Shown: positions 50,272 to 58,632 of the stretch, in pieces
Position numbering within the stretch: position 1 is the first letter of the stretch
Layout of the letters: the number at the start of each line of letters is the position of its first letter
Assembly (NCBI RefSeq): GCF_002211305.1
Contig: NZ_LOKW01000005.1
Span: 124,001-188,000 of the forward strand
Direction: 5' to 3'
Source of the DNA: Rhizobium sp. R634
GTDB taxonomy: Bacteria > Pseudomonadota > Alphaproteobacteria > Rhizobiales > Rhizobiaceae
Length of the DNA: 64,000 nucleotides
The notes under the pieces: generated by a model
The model's database searches: none
Told to the model about the DNA's origin: nothing
Seen by the model: the letters and a program-made list of their open reading frames with translations, nothing else
Made by a program: the position numbers and the translations under genes

Positions 50272-51681
50272 ATGTTATCCAGCTTCATCAACAGGCAGGT
50301 TTTACGAGAGGTTCTCCTCTTCGCCTTCATCGGCCTCGTTATACTGACACTTATTCCTTTTGGCAGCGTCACGCCCTTTCCCTTCGCCTTTGCTGCGATT
50401 GCGATGTTTGGCCTCGCCATTGTTTCCGCGCTGATCTTCGGGGAGCCGCGGCAGAGCAGATGGGTTTTCAGCAGCGCCTTGCTTGTGCTGGTCGTGGTGA
50501 CGGGCTGGACCTTCGTGCAGACCATCGACATGCGCTCCGATTGGCTGACAAACCCCGCCTGGCGTGCTGCGCGTGAGCTGGCAGGCGTGCAATATGCTGC
50601 GATCTCGGTCGAGCCGGCCGACACGCTCGCTTCGATGCTCTGGGTCGCGCTGCCTTTCGTCACCTTCCTGACCGGCCTTCTTCTGTGCGATACCGACCAG
50701 CGTGCGAGAAAAGTGTTGAGCGCGCTTGGGCTTTCGGCCGGTGCGATTGCGGTTTTCAGTCTGCTGCAGTTTTCGATGTTTCCCAAAATCCTGATCGTCA
50801 TCGAAAAACACGCCTACCTCGACAGCCTGACGGCTGTCTTCGTCAACCGCAACACTGCCGCGACCTTCCTTGGGCTCGGCACGCTGCTCATGCTGACCCT
50901 GATCAGGGATATTACCCGCGCGCTTGCGAAGTATCCGCCGGACGAACCGGGCCGGAACATGCTGCTCGTGAGATCCTGGATTTACATCCTGCTCCTATGC
51001 GCATGCTTCACCGCCTTGATGCTGAGCCGCTCGCGCGCCGGGATCTTCGCGACATTCGTTGCCGCTCTCATCTATTTTCCTTGGCTTGTCATCCACTGGA
51101 ACGGCTCGACGCGTCATCTGACGGCGGCGCCGAGATGGCGCTCGATGCTGAAGCTTTTCTCGGCGATCGCTTTCGTCGTCGTGTTGCTGGCAGTATTTGC
51201 AGGCCAGGCGATCCTGCGTGCAAAGGAACGGCGGCTCGAAGACGACCAGCGGTTCTGCATGCTGCCGGGCATATGGCGTGCCATTTCGGATCACTGGCTG
51301 ACAGGCACGGGCCTTGGAACCTTCCGCACCGTCTTTCCCGCCTATCGCGATCCGGCCTGCGGAATTCTCGGGGTTTTCGATCGCGCGCACAATTTCTACC
51401 TCGAAGGATTTCTGGGCCTCGGGATCGTGTTTCCCATCGCGGCCCTTGCTGTCTTCGGGGTGCTTGCCGTGGTGTTCCGGCGCGGGCTCACTCAGAGGCG
51501 GCGCCTGCGGCATTATGTTCTTCTGGGCGTCGCGGCGACGGTTCTGGTCGCCCTCCATGCGGCGGTTGATTTCTCGCTGCAGATACCGGGTTTCGCCGTA
51601 TTTTTCGCCGCCTTCCTCAGCGCAATCGTCGCCATAAGTCTGGGCCGCAGCCAGCCGGAGACGGATCGGCAATATGCGTGA
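50272..51681 (+). CDS. pssT: O-antigen ligase / Wzy-like membrane protein PssT
   Basis: This 469-residue protein (ATG 50272 chosen; one at 50233 is upstream) has about 10-12 membrane helices. The Wzy/ligase-type periplasmic loop includes FVNRNTAATFLG, GLGTFRTVFPAYRD, DRAHNFYLEGFLGLG and DFSLQIPGFAVFFA. Its position before pssN-pssO-pssP matches pssT of R. leguminosarum, proposed as the exopolysaccharide polymerase. The name relies on gene order and topology. The 308 bases upstream (49964-50271) are AT-rich and promoter-like, with no gene seen. Confidence 0.8.
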   Translation: MLSSFINRQVLREVLLFAFIGLVILTLIPFGSVTPFPFAFAAIAMFGLAIVSALIFGEPRQSRWVFSSALLVLVVVTGWTFVQTIDMRSDWLTNPAWRAARELAGVQYAAISVEPADTLASMLWVALPFVTFLTGLLLCDTDQRARKVLSALGLSAGAIAVFSLLQFSMFPKILIVIEKHAYLDSLTAVFVNRNTAATFLGLGTLLMLTLIRDITRALAKYPPDEPGRNMLLVRSWIYILLLCACFTALMLSRSRAGIFATFVAALIYFPWLVIHWNGSTRHLTAAPRWRSMLKLFSAIAFVVVLLAVFAGQAILRAKERRLEDDQRFCMLPGIWRAISDHWLTGTGLGTFRTVFPAYRDPACGILGVFDRAHNFYLEGFLGLGIVFPIAALAVFGVLAVVFRRGLTQRRRLRHYVLLGVAATVLVALHAAVDFSLQIPGFAVFFAAFLSAIVAISLGRSQPETDRQYA

Positions 51682-51759
51682 TTGCTAAGTAACAAAAAGC
51701 TAAATGAATGGTTTTTATGAAGGTTTTTCGAAAACGGTAATTGTTGCAGTGCCGCAGTG

Positions 51760-51788
51760 TTGACTCTCAAATGCAAGAGATTTTATAG
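51760..51788 (+). promoter_or_regulatory. Housekeeping promoter of pssNOP
   Basis: TTGACT (51760-51765), a 17-base spacer, then TTATAG (51783-51788). The leader to pssN (51988) would be about 190 bases and includes a short hairpin (CCGAC / AGTCGG, about 51812-51831). No gene lies in 51682-51987. Confidence 0.55.
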
Positions 51789-51987
51789 CGGGGGGAGCCT
51801 TCAGATTATTGCCGACGCCAGAAGAGTCGGATTGGGGCCGTTTTCGTTTGCTGGGGGTCCGGACGTTGCCGGGCTGCCACAGTTAGAGAAATGTTAATCG
51901 GCTTTCAGTGATGATGGATCGGGGATTGTCTTGTATTTTGGCAGATTGCGGGGCAGTAGCTTCAAGGGCGTTAACACGGGATATTCT

Positions 51988-53199
51988 ATGAGTTGTTTTC
52001 CTGTAGCTAGTACACGCGTCGCCATTGTTGTTGCGCTAACCACTATATTGGCAAGCTGCACGTCCTTGCCAAGATCCGGTCCTGATCATAAAGACGTTGA
52101 TCGAGATGCAGCGGTAAAGGTCACCACAGAGAAGCGGCGTGTCGGCATTGACTACGCTCTCGTCGACCTCAGCAAGAACGTTCTGCCGCATTTTACCTCC
52201 GTCCAGCCGACGTCCTTCAAGGGGTTCGGCGGCGGTCGTGGCGGGGCGCCCGAGATTCCGCTTGGTTACGGCGACGTCGTCCAGGTTGCCATCTTCGAAG
52301 CTCAGTCCGGCGGGTTGTTCATTCCCTCGGATGCCGGAAGCCGACCCGGCAATTACATTTCTCTGCCAGAGCAGACCATCGATAGAAACGGTACGATCAC
52401 GATTCCCTACGCCGGTCGCGTTCCGGCCGCCGGTCGCCTGAAGGAGACCGTGGAGCAGGACGTCGAAGATCGGCTGGCAAGCCGCGCGATCGAGCCGCAG
52501 GTGGTTATTACGACGACGACCAACCGCTCCAGTCAGGTGGCCGTGCTCGGTGACGTCAACAATCCTCAGCGCATCACGATCAGCCCGGCCGGCGAGCGCA
52601 TTCTCGATGTCATTTCCGCCGCCGGCGGTTTGACGACCAACAATATCGAAACGAACGTAACGCTGCAGCGTCGCGGCAAGACGGCAACCGTCGCCTACAA
52701 CACGCTGTTGAAGAATCCAGCGGAGAATATCTATGTCGCGCCGAATGATACGGTCTCGGTCGATCATGAGCGCCGTACCTATCTTGCGCTCGGCGCCGCA
52801 GGCGTCAGCGGCCGTTTCGATTTCGAAGAATCCGACCTGACCCTCGGCGAGGCCATCGCCAAGGCGGGCGGCCTGCGTGATGACCGCGCGGATCCGGCTC
52901 AGGTCCTGCTCTATCGCCTTGTCCCGAAGAAGACGCTTGCGGCCATGCATGTCGACACGACGAAGTTTGCAGGCGACACGATTCCGGTGATTATCCGCGC
53001 CAACCTTCGCGATCCTGCCACCTTGTTCGCCGCCCAGCAGTTCAAGATGGAAGACAAGGATATTATCTATATTTCCAATTCGGACTCTGTTGAACTGGTC
53101 AAGTTCCTTGACATCGTAAACTCGGTATCGTCCACTGTGTCAGGTGTAACGGATGACGCCAACGATACCCGTAATGCGATACAGGATCTTGGCAATTGA
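51988..53199 (+). CDS. pssN: Outer-membrane auxiliary lipoprotein PssN (polysaccharide export)
   Basis: It has 403 residues from ATG 51988. The signal with lipobox LASC gives a lipid-anchored mature protein. A Wza/OMA-type polysaccharide export domain (IPLGYGDVVQVAIFEAQSGG) precedes two SLBB-like modules (QVAVLGDVNNPQRITISPAG; YLALGAAGVSGRFDFEESDL). It forms or supports the outer-membrane part of exopolysaccharide export with PssP. It is followed 81 bases later by pssO. Confidence 0.9.
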   Translation: MSCFPVASTRVAIVVALTTILASCTSLPRSGPDHKDVDRDAAVKVTTEKRRVGIDYALVDLSKNVLPHFTSVQPTSFKGFGGGRGGAPEIPLGYGDVVQVAIFEAQSGGLFIPSDAGSRPGNYISLPEQTIDRNGTITIPYAGRVPAAGRLKETVEQDVEDRLASRAIEPQVVITTTTNRSSQVAVLGDVNNPQRITISPAGERILDVISAAGGLTTNNIETNVTLQRRGKTATVAYNTLLKNPAENIYVAPNDTVSVDHERRTYLALGAAGVSGRFDFEESDLTLGEAIAKAGGLRDDRADPAQVLLYRLVPKKTLAAMHVDTTKFAGDTIPVIIRANLRDPATLFAAQQFKMEDKDIIYISNSDSVELVKFLDIVNSVSSTVSGVTDDANDTRNAIQDLGN

Positions 53200-53280
53200 T
53201 TGAAATAGCCGGCGTTGGTCGCAAACGATCAACGCCGCGCGCTGTTTTCATTAGCGGTTTTGATGAAGGAAACCACTGAC

Positions 53281-53976
53281 ATGGCAAGGTTTGGTGTTTC
53301 TCGTAAGCTTGCATATGGCGGAATTGCTGTTGCGATGTTTGCCGGCATGAATTCAAGCGCCTTCGCGGCCGCTTGCTTGGGACCGGCTAATCTCACTCCT
53401 GTCGACGTTAGTGGATTTACGGCCAATCCTGCCGCTCTGCTCGATATGTCTGACCCGCTGGTTCTATCATCGCGTGTCCGTGCACTGGTCGGAAGCAGCA
53501 ATGATGCGCTGGCGCCGGTGATCGAGCAGGCCAAGAAGGCCGATGCCGCGCAGATGGCGGCGATCGGCTCCGGTCTCGGCCGGGCGGCAAACAGCTGCCA
53601 GGTGAGCGATCCGCAGTTCAAGCTGGCGATCGAAAAGGCGGTCGCCGAGGCGGCGAGCGCCGATCCGAATCTCGCGCCGCTGCTTGCCGCCTTTGCAAAG
53701 GTCCTCGCCGAAGGCGGGACCGCGGCGCTCGGCCCGGGTGCGAGTGCAGCCGCTGCCGCAGCCGGTATCGGTAATGATGGGTCGATCGGCCGGACAGGCC
53801 CCGGCTCTGACGACGGCACGCCGTTTGATGGCGCAGAGACCACTGCCGGAACGCTGAAGGTTTCGAACGCCGACTCGTCTTCGACCACCACGACTATCGT
53901 CAGTACGAATGGGGGAGGCCAGTCGTCCACTGACACGACGGAGTCGACGAGCCAGAGTGTCCCGGTCACACAATAG
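53281..53976 (+). CDS. pssO: Exported protein PssO, exopolysaccharide-associated
   Basis: It has 231 residues from ATG 53281, with a signal peptide (LAYGGIAVAMFAGMNSSAFA). The helical body (ALAPVIEQAKKADAAQMAAI) has two cysteines, and a Gly/Ser/Thr-rich C-terminal tail begins near 165. By position between pssN and pssP it is PssO, an outer-surface protein needed for exopolysaccharide production in R. leguminosarum. The domain is not known outside rhizobia-like relatives. The name is inferred from gene order. Confidence 0.75.
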   Translation: MARFGVSRKLAYGGIAVAMFAGMNSSAFAAACLGPANLTPVDVSGFTANPAALLDMSDPLVLSSRVRALVGSSNDALAPVIEQAKKADAAQMAAIGSGLGRAANSCQVSDPQFKLAIEKAVAEAASADPNLAPLLAAFAKVLAEGGTAALGPGASAAAAAAGIGNDGSIGRTGPGSDDGTPFDGAETTAGTLKVSNADSSSTTTTIVSTNGGGQSSTDTTESTSQSVPVTQ

Positions 53977-54027
53977 CTGGAATTGCCTGTAGATCTTGGC
54001 GCTTGACGCCTTTGTTGGAGATCGAAA

Positions 54028-56304
54028 TTGCTATCGCCAGATAAACTTACGCCGCGTATCGACCCCTCCCGCGATACCGGAAACGATGCTGATTTCATCG
54101 ATTTCGACAAGCTCATCGCAATTGCCCGCCGTCAGTGGCGGGTTGTCGCGGCTTGTGCTTTTGCCTTCGCCATACTTGGCGTAGTCTATGTGCTGACATC
54201 GGTGCCGGTCTATACCGCCGACACGAGTGTGCTGATCGATCGCAGCGACAATCAGGTGATCAACCAACTTGCGGCTTTCGGCCAGCTGGACGACGACGAG
54301 GGCACTGTCCTCAGTCAAGTGGAGCTGTTGAAGTCCGACACGATCGCCTATGCCGTCGTCGATAAACTGAAGCTCGTCGACGATCCGGTGTTCAATGCGC
54401 AGCAGAATTCGCTGTTTTCGATCGCGACATTCAAATCTCTGTTGAATTTCAAATCGTGGTTTGCCGATGACGCCGTCGTCGCGCCCGATCCGGAAATGAA
54501 GCGGCGCAACGCTGCGCAAACCGTGGCTGGCAACATCGATGTCGAGCGCGTTGGACGTTCCTACGTCCTAGATGTCAGCTATACCTCGCAGTCACCCGAT
54601 CTGGCCCGCGACATTGCGGCGGCCATTGCCGACGTTTACCTGGTCGATAAGCTCAATTCGAAATATGAGGCGACACGCCGGGCCGGCGAATGGCTGCAGC
54701 AGCGTATCGAGGAACTCCGTCAGCAGGCGCTGGACACCGACCTTGCCGTCCAGAAATTCCGCAGCGAGCATGGACTTGTCGAGGCGGGATCCGGCACGCT
54801 GCTCAGCGAGCAGCAGCTTTCCGAACTGAACACCCAGCTGATCAAAGCTCAGGCCGACACGGCACAGGCCGAAGCGAAGTACGCCCGCATCAAGTCGATC
54901 ATCGACGCCAAGCAGACCGACGCGATCGTCACCGACGTGCTCGACAGCTCGATTTCCAACGACCTTCGCAAGAAATATCTGGAAGCGTCGAAGCTCGAGA
55001 CGGAGATCGAGGCGCGGCTTGGTCCCGACCACGTCCAGGCGGTTCGTCTTCGCGCTGAAATGGCGGAATATCGCCGCCTCATGTTCGATGAACTGAACCG
55101 TATCGCCGAGAGCTATCAGAGCGAGCTGCAGGTCGCGAAATCCCGTGAAGTGTCCCTGCGCACGAGCGTCGATGAGGCGACGGGCATAGCCGCGAGTGCC
55201 GGTGAAACGCAGGTGCAGCTTCGCGAACTCGAGCGGACGCGTGATACCTATAAGAACCTCTATCAAAGCTTCCTGACGCGCTACCAGGAGGCAATTCAGC
55301 AGCAGAGCTTCCCGATCACCGCTGCGCGCATCATCACGAAAGCGGAGACCCCGACGAAACCCAGCGCTCCCAAGCGCAGCCTCGTCGTCGCCATCGCGAT
55401 GTTCTTCGGATGTGCTTTCGGAAGCGGTATTGCTGCTTTCCGAGAATTCCGGGATCGGTTCTTCCGCACTGGCGATGATGTCAGAGAGGTACTCGATATC
55501 GAGTCTCTCGGTGTCATGCCGCTGGTCGAAAACAACGTGGATGATCCGACGCTGGTCGATCCGAATAACCCACGCAGCATCGCCAAGGGCGGTAAGACCA
55601 CCGTCTATGTCGAGGAGCATCCGCTATCGGCATTCGCGGAATCGCTGCGAAGCGCTAAGATTGCCATCGATATCAGTGCGTCGGATCAGCGCTGCAAAGT
55701 CATCGGCGTCGTGTCGAGCCTGCCAGGCGAGGGCAAATCGACGACTGCAATCAATTTCGCCAAGCTTCTGGCGATGCAGGGTGCGCGCTGCCTGCTCATC
55801 GACGGCGATATGCGAAATCCTGGCGCAACTCGGGCGATCGGTCGCCATGCGGAAGCCGGGCTGCTCGAAGCGATTGTCGATAACCGTCCGCTGAAGGACT
55901 TGATCCTCCTCGATCCCAAAACGAAGCTCGCGTTCCTGCCGGCGGTTGCGCGTTATCGTGTTCCGCATTCCTCCGAACTGCTCGCCTCGCATGGGATGGA
56001 GCAGCTTCTGGAAGTTGCGCGCCAGAACTTCGATTATGTTGTCGTCGATCTACCGCCTCTGGCTCCCGTGGTGGATGCGCGCGCCATCAACTCGAAGCTC
56101 GATGCGATGGTATTCGTCATCGAGTGGGGGAAGACGTCGCGTAAGGTGGTGCAATCGACCCTGTTGTCCGAACCGGAAATCTACACCAAGTGCGTCGGTG
56201 CGATTCTGACTAAGGTTGACCCGTCGCAGATGAAACTTTACCGGACGTTCGGCTCCAGCGAATATTACTATAAGCGCTATTCTCGGTACTATACCGAAAG
56301 CTGA
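54028..56304 (+). CDS. pssP: Polysaccharide co-polymerase / tyrosine autokinase PssP (Wzc-like)
   Basis: It has 758 residues from TTG 54028, behind TTGGAGA. Two membrane helices (about 38-60 and 450-470) bracket a long periplasmic coiled-coil Wzz domain. A cytoplasmic BY-kinase domain follows with Walker A SSLPGEGKSTT, Walker A' LLIDGDMRNP and Walker B YVVVDLPPL. The C-terminus has a tyrosine cluster (EYYYKRYSRYYTES). It sets chain length and couples polymerisation to PssN. Phosphorylation of the tail is expected from Wzc. Confidence 0.9.
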   Translation: MLSPDKLTPRIDPSRDTGNDADFIDFDKLIAIARRQWRVVAACAFAFAILGVVYVLTSVPVYTADTSVLIDRSDNQVINQLAAFGQLDDDEGTVLSQVELLKSDTIAYAVVDKLKLVDDPVFNAQQNSLFSIATFKSLLNFKSWFADDAVVAPDPEMKRRNAAQTVAGNIDVERVGRSYVLDVSYTSQSPDLARDIAAAIADVYLVDKLNSKYEATRRAGEWLQQRIEELRQQALDTDLAVQKFRSEHGLVEAGSGTLLSEQQLSELNTQLIKAQADTAQAEAKYARIKSIIDAKQTDAIVTDVLDSSISNDLRKKYLEASKLETEIEARLGPDHVQAVRLRAEMAEYRRLMFDELNRIAESYQSELQVAKSREVSLRTSVDEATGIAASAGETQVQLRELERTRDTYKNLYQSFLTRYQEAIQQQSFPITAARIITKAETPTKPSAPKRSLVVAIAMFFGCAFGSGIAAFREFRDRFFRTGDDVREVLDIESLGVMPLVENNVDDPTLVDPNNPRSIAKGGKTTVYVEEHPLSAFAESLRSAKIAIDISASDQRCKVIGVVSSLPGEGKSTTAINFAKLLAMQGARCLLIDGDMRNPGATRAIGRHAEAGLLEAIVDNRPLKDLILLDPKTKLAFLPAVARYRVPHSSELLASHGMEQLLEVARQNFDYVVVDLPPLAPVVDARAINSKLDAMVFVIEWGKTSRKVVQSTLLSEPEIYTKCVGAILTKVDPSQMKLYRTFGSSEYYYKRYSRYYTES

Positions 56305-57008
56305 TGTTTCGCCGTCAGTCCTTCTCGGTCTCGAGAATCGCTTTTCTTGCCGTCGCCGTCGTTTTTTCGATGCTGGCTGCCCGAGAGCTATACGCCTCGA
56401 TCAGGGCGGCCAGCATCTCGATCATTGCGGAAAGAATTGAGCGCGGCCAAGTCGTATCGAATGATGTCGCAGCAAGATATGCCTCGCAGATCGCCGGCAT
56501 GACTGGCGGAAGCTATTGTCGATCCGACATTGTCGCAGCTGGTGCGACGCTCGTTTTGTCGCAGCTTGACCGGCAGAATGCCAATGTAAATTACGAGGCT
56601 TGGGCTGCTGCTGCTGCGGAAGCCCGCGATTATCTGCGCTATGCCGTTTCCTGCATGCCGACGAACAGCAATTTTTGGCTTCGCCTTGCAGCCATACAGT
56701 CGACGATTGCAGAGGAGTCGCATTCGATAGCCGGTATGATGGAGCGGTCAGTTGCTCTCGCGCCCTACGACCAGTCGATGGTTCTGACGCGGTTCTATTT
56801 TTGGAACGAATTTACCGAGGCAACGCTTTCGGCTTCAAAACGCGAGCTCGATAGGGATCTCGTGACAATGCTGAAACTTGGAGATCGCTGCTCGGTCAAT
56901 GCGGCCATGAAAGCGATCAGCCCGCAGCTTCGTCCGATTTTCGATCAAACCTGGACGAGCGTAGGTGTCGGAGCAACGGCACGGTTCCGACAGCGGTGCA
57001 GCCGGTGA
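56304..57008 (+). CDS. Unrecognised membrane-anchored protein after pssP
   Basis: This 234-residue protein has an N-terminal membrane helix (RIAFLAVAVVFSMLAARELY) and a helical, Ala-rich periplasmic domain with four cysteines (GSYCRSD, AVSCMPT, GDRCSV, and RQRCSR at the end). It may be TPR-like. The ATG shares its A with the pssP stop, so it is translated with it. I know no function; an accessory role in exopolysaccharide assembly is inferred from coupling. Confidence 0.75.
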   Translation: MFRRQSFSVSRIAFLAVAVVFSMLAARELYASIRAASISIIAERIERGQVVSNDVAARYASQIAGMTGGSYCRSDIVAAGATLVLSQLDRQNANVNYEAWAAAAAEARDYLRYAVSCMPTNSNFWLRLAAIQSTIAEESHSIAGMMERSVALAPYDQSMVLTRFYFWNEFTEATLSASKRELDRDLVTMLKLGDRCSVNAAMKAISPQLRPIFDQTWTSVGVGATARFRQRCSR

Positions 57009-57229
57009 TCGCTAAGCGCCTCGCGATCTTTCAGATGCGCTCCCTACGCTTTAGCTCTTTGTTTTTACGCATGTTGTTGCCGCAAACCGCTGCACACTTT
57101 TACGCGACATGCTGTAGAGGCTTCCATGAAAGCGATCTGGAGTAGTTAAGCCACGCACCAGGCCTTGGTGATTGCAAGGTTTTGCAAGGGTGAGCTGGAA
57201 TTCCTCACGAAATCCCCGCTTATAAAAGC

Positions 57230-57257
57230 AGTGCCCGCCACGTGAGTGGCGGGCACT
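57230..57257 (-). terminator. Terminator of the rapA-like gene
   Basis: A perfect 12-bp stem (AGTGCCCGCCAC / GTGGCGGGCACT, GTGA loop) reads on the minus strand into CTTTTATAA, 24 bases after the stop at 57281. The gap 57009-57229 shows no gene. Confidence 0.8.
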
Positions 57258-57280
57258 GTCCCTTGACGGGCTCTTGATGA

Positions 57281-57976
57281 TCAGACCTCTGCGCCTGCGC
57301 CCGTGATGTTGAGCGTTAGAATGCCGGCATCCGTGTGGCCTTCGCCATCGGAGATCTTGTAGTATTCGACGGTTTCCTTGACCTGCTCGCCCGGAGCGAG
57401 GTCCGACGTCAGCTCGTAGGTGAACTCGCCATTCGCCTGGACGTGGAAGGTGCCGTAGGTGCCGGCGATGTCGGTCACGGCGCCATTGGCGCCCGCAACG
57501 GCCGTGCCGTCGAACTGACGGAGGAAGAGGTGACCGTTGTCGCCGGGGATGTCGTTGTCGAGAACGTTGCCGCCGATCGGGCTGCCTTCGGTGAAGCTGT
57601 AGGAATCGTCGACTGCGATCGGCTTGACCTGGCTTACGCCCTGGATGTTCAGGGTGAAGAGGCCGACGTCGGTGTGGCCAGCGCCGTCGGAAATCTTGTA
57701 AGAGACCTTCTCCTGGAGAATTTCGCCATTGGTGAAGCCCACCTTGGCAGCATCGCTCAGAACATAGGTGTAACTACCGTCAGGCTTGACGAAGAACGTG
57801 CCGTAATCGCCCTGGATTTCGGTGATCTGGCTGTTGCCCTGCTTGGCTCCGACGCTCTGCTGGTCGAAGAAACGAAGGAACAGATTGCCGTCGGATGTGT
57901 CATTCGCAAGCAGATTTCCAGAAATTACATCAGTTTCCAGAAATGTTGCTGTATCGTCTGTTGCGTGAATAGCCAT
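57281..57976 (-). CDS. rapA: RapA-like secreted protein with two cadherin-like (Ra/CHDL) domains
   Basis: It has 231 residues from ATG 57976, which follows GGAGAGAG. Two repeats of about 105 residues share NLFLRFFD / HLFLRQFD, YGTFFV / YGTFHV and YKISDGAGHTD / YKISDGEGHTD. There is no N-terminal signal, as expected for type I secretion. It matches the Rap proteins of R. leguminosarum, calcium-binding lectin-like proteins that bind exopolysaccharide and are exported by PrsDE, encoded nearby. It diverges from the beta-helix gene. Confidence 0.85.
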   Translation of the reverse strand: MAIHATDDTATFLETDVISGNLLANDTSDGNLFLRFFDQQSVGAKQGNSQITEIQGDYGTFFVKPDGSYTYVLSDAAKVGFTNGEILQEKVSYKISDGAGHTDVGLFTLNIQGVSQVKPIAVDDSYSFTEGSPIGGNVLDNDIPGDNGHLFLRQFDGTAVAGANGAVTDIAGTYGTFHVQANGEFTYELTSDLAPGEQVKETVEYYKISDGEGHTDAGILTLNITGAGAEV

Positions 57977-58632
57977 TGTTCTCTCTCCGTGAATTGTTAT
58001 TCGCTGGTCAATACTGGCACAGGCGAGCTGGCCGATTAAGGATGTGTTAATACATGGAGTCAAGAACATAATTAACACGGAGTGAACATTTCTGGGTATG
58101 TATTGTAATAATCACGCACCCTAAATATGTATAGGATGGTCAAGCGCCTGAATATTATAGCGTTAGTAAAAATTGGTGGCGCAAGGGTTTAGGCAGAAAA
58201 CGATATTTATTCGGATGAAACATTTTTTTATTTATGTGACATTTATGCGAATAGGAATGTTCTCTTTTGGGGTGAGCCGGATATCCATCTAACCACTTTG
58301 GGTTATTGAGGTCGGGCGAGCCCCGCATATAACCGTCCGTCGTGGACTGATATCCCCCAAACGATCGTCCCCCTCTCCGACAGTGATAAAATATAGGGTA
58401 AACGCTTCCTCTTTCGGCAACCAGCGCTAGTAGAAGATCGAAAGATTCTCAGTTTAGTATGCGTGTTCTTCTTCAGATTTAATTGCTGCACCGCGAAATA
58501 TGCCGCTTTCGTCAATTATTATGCTGACGACTGAAGAATTACGGCCAGATGCAATGCATTTTAGTGTTTCATTTTAGCAGGTAGAGAGAGGTCCGCGGTT
58601 AGAAGCTTTTCCATAACTCTGGGGAGCGCCGC
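57977..58632. other. AT-rich 650-base divergent promoter region of rapA and the beta-helix gene
   Basis: No gene is evident. The region is clearly more AT-rich than its surroundings and probably carries both promoters and regulator sites. Stretches such as TTTATTTATGTGACATTTAT (58228-58247) look site-like, but I cannot assign a factor. Confidence 0.45.
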
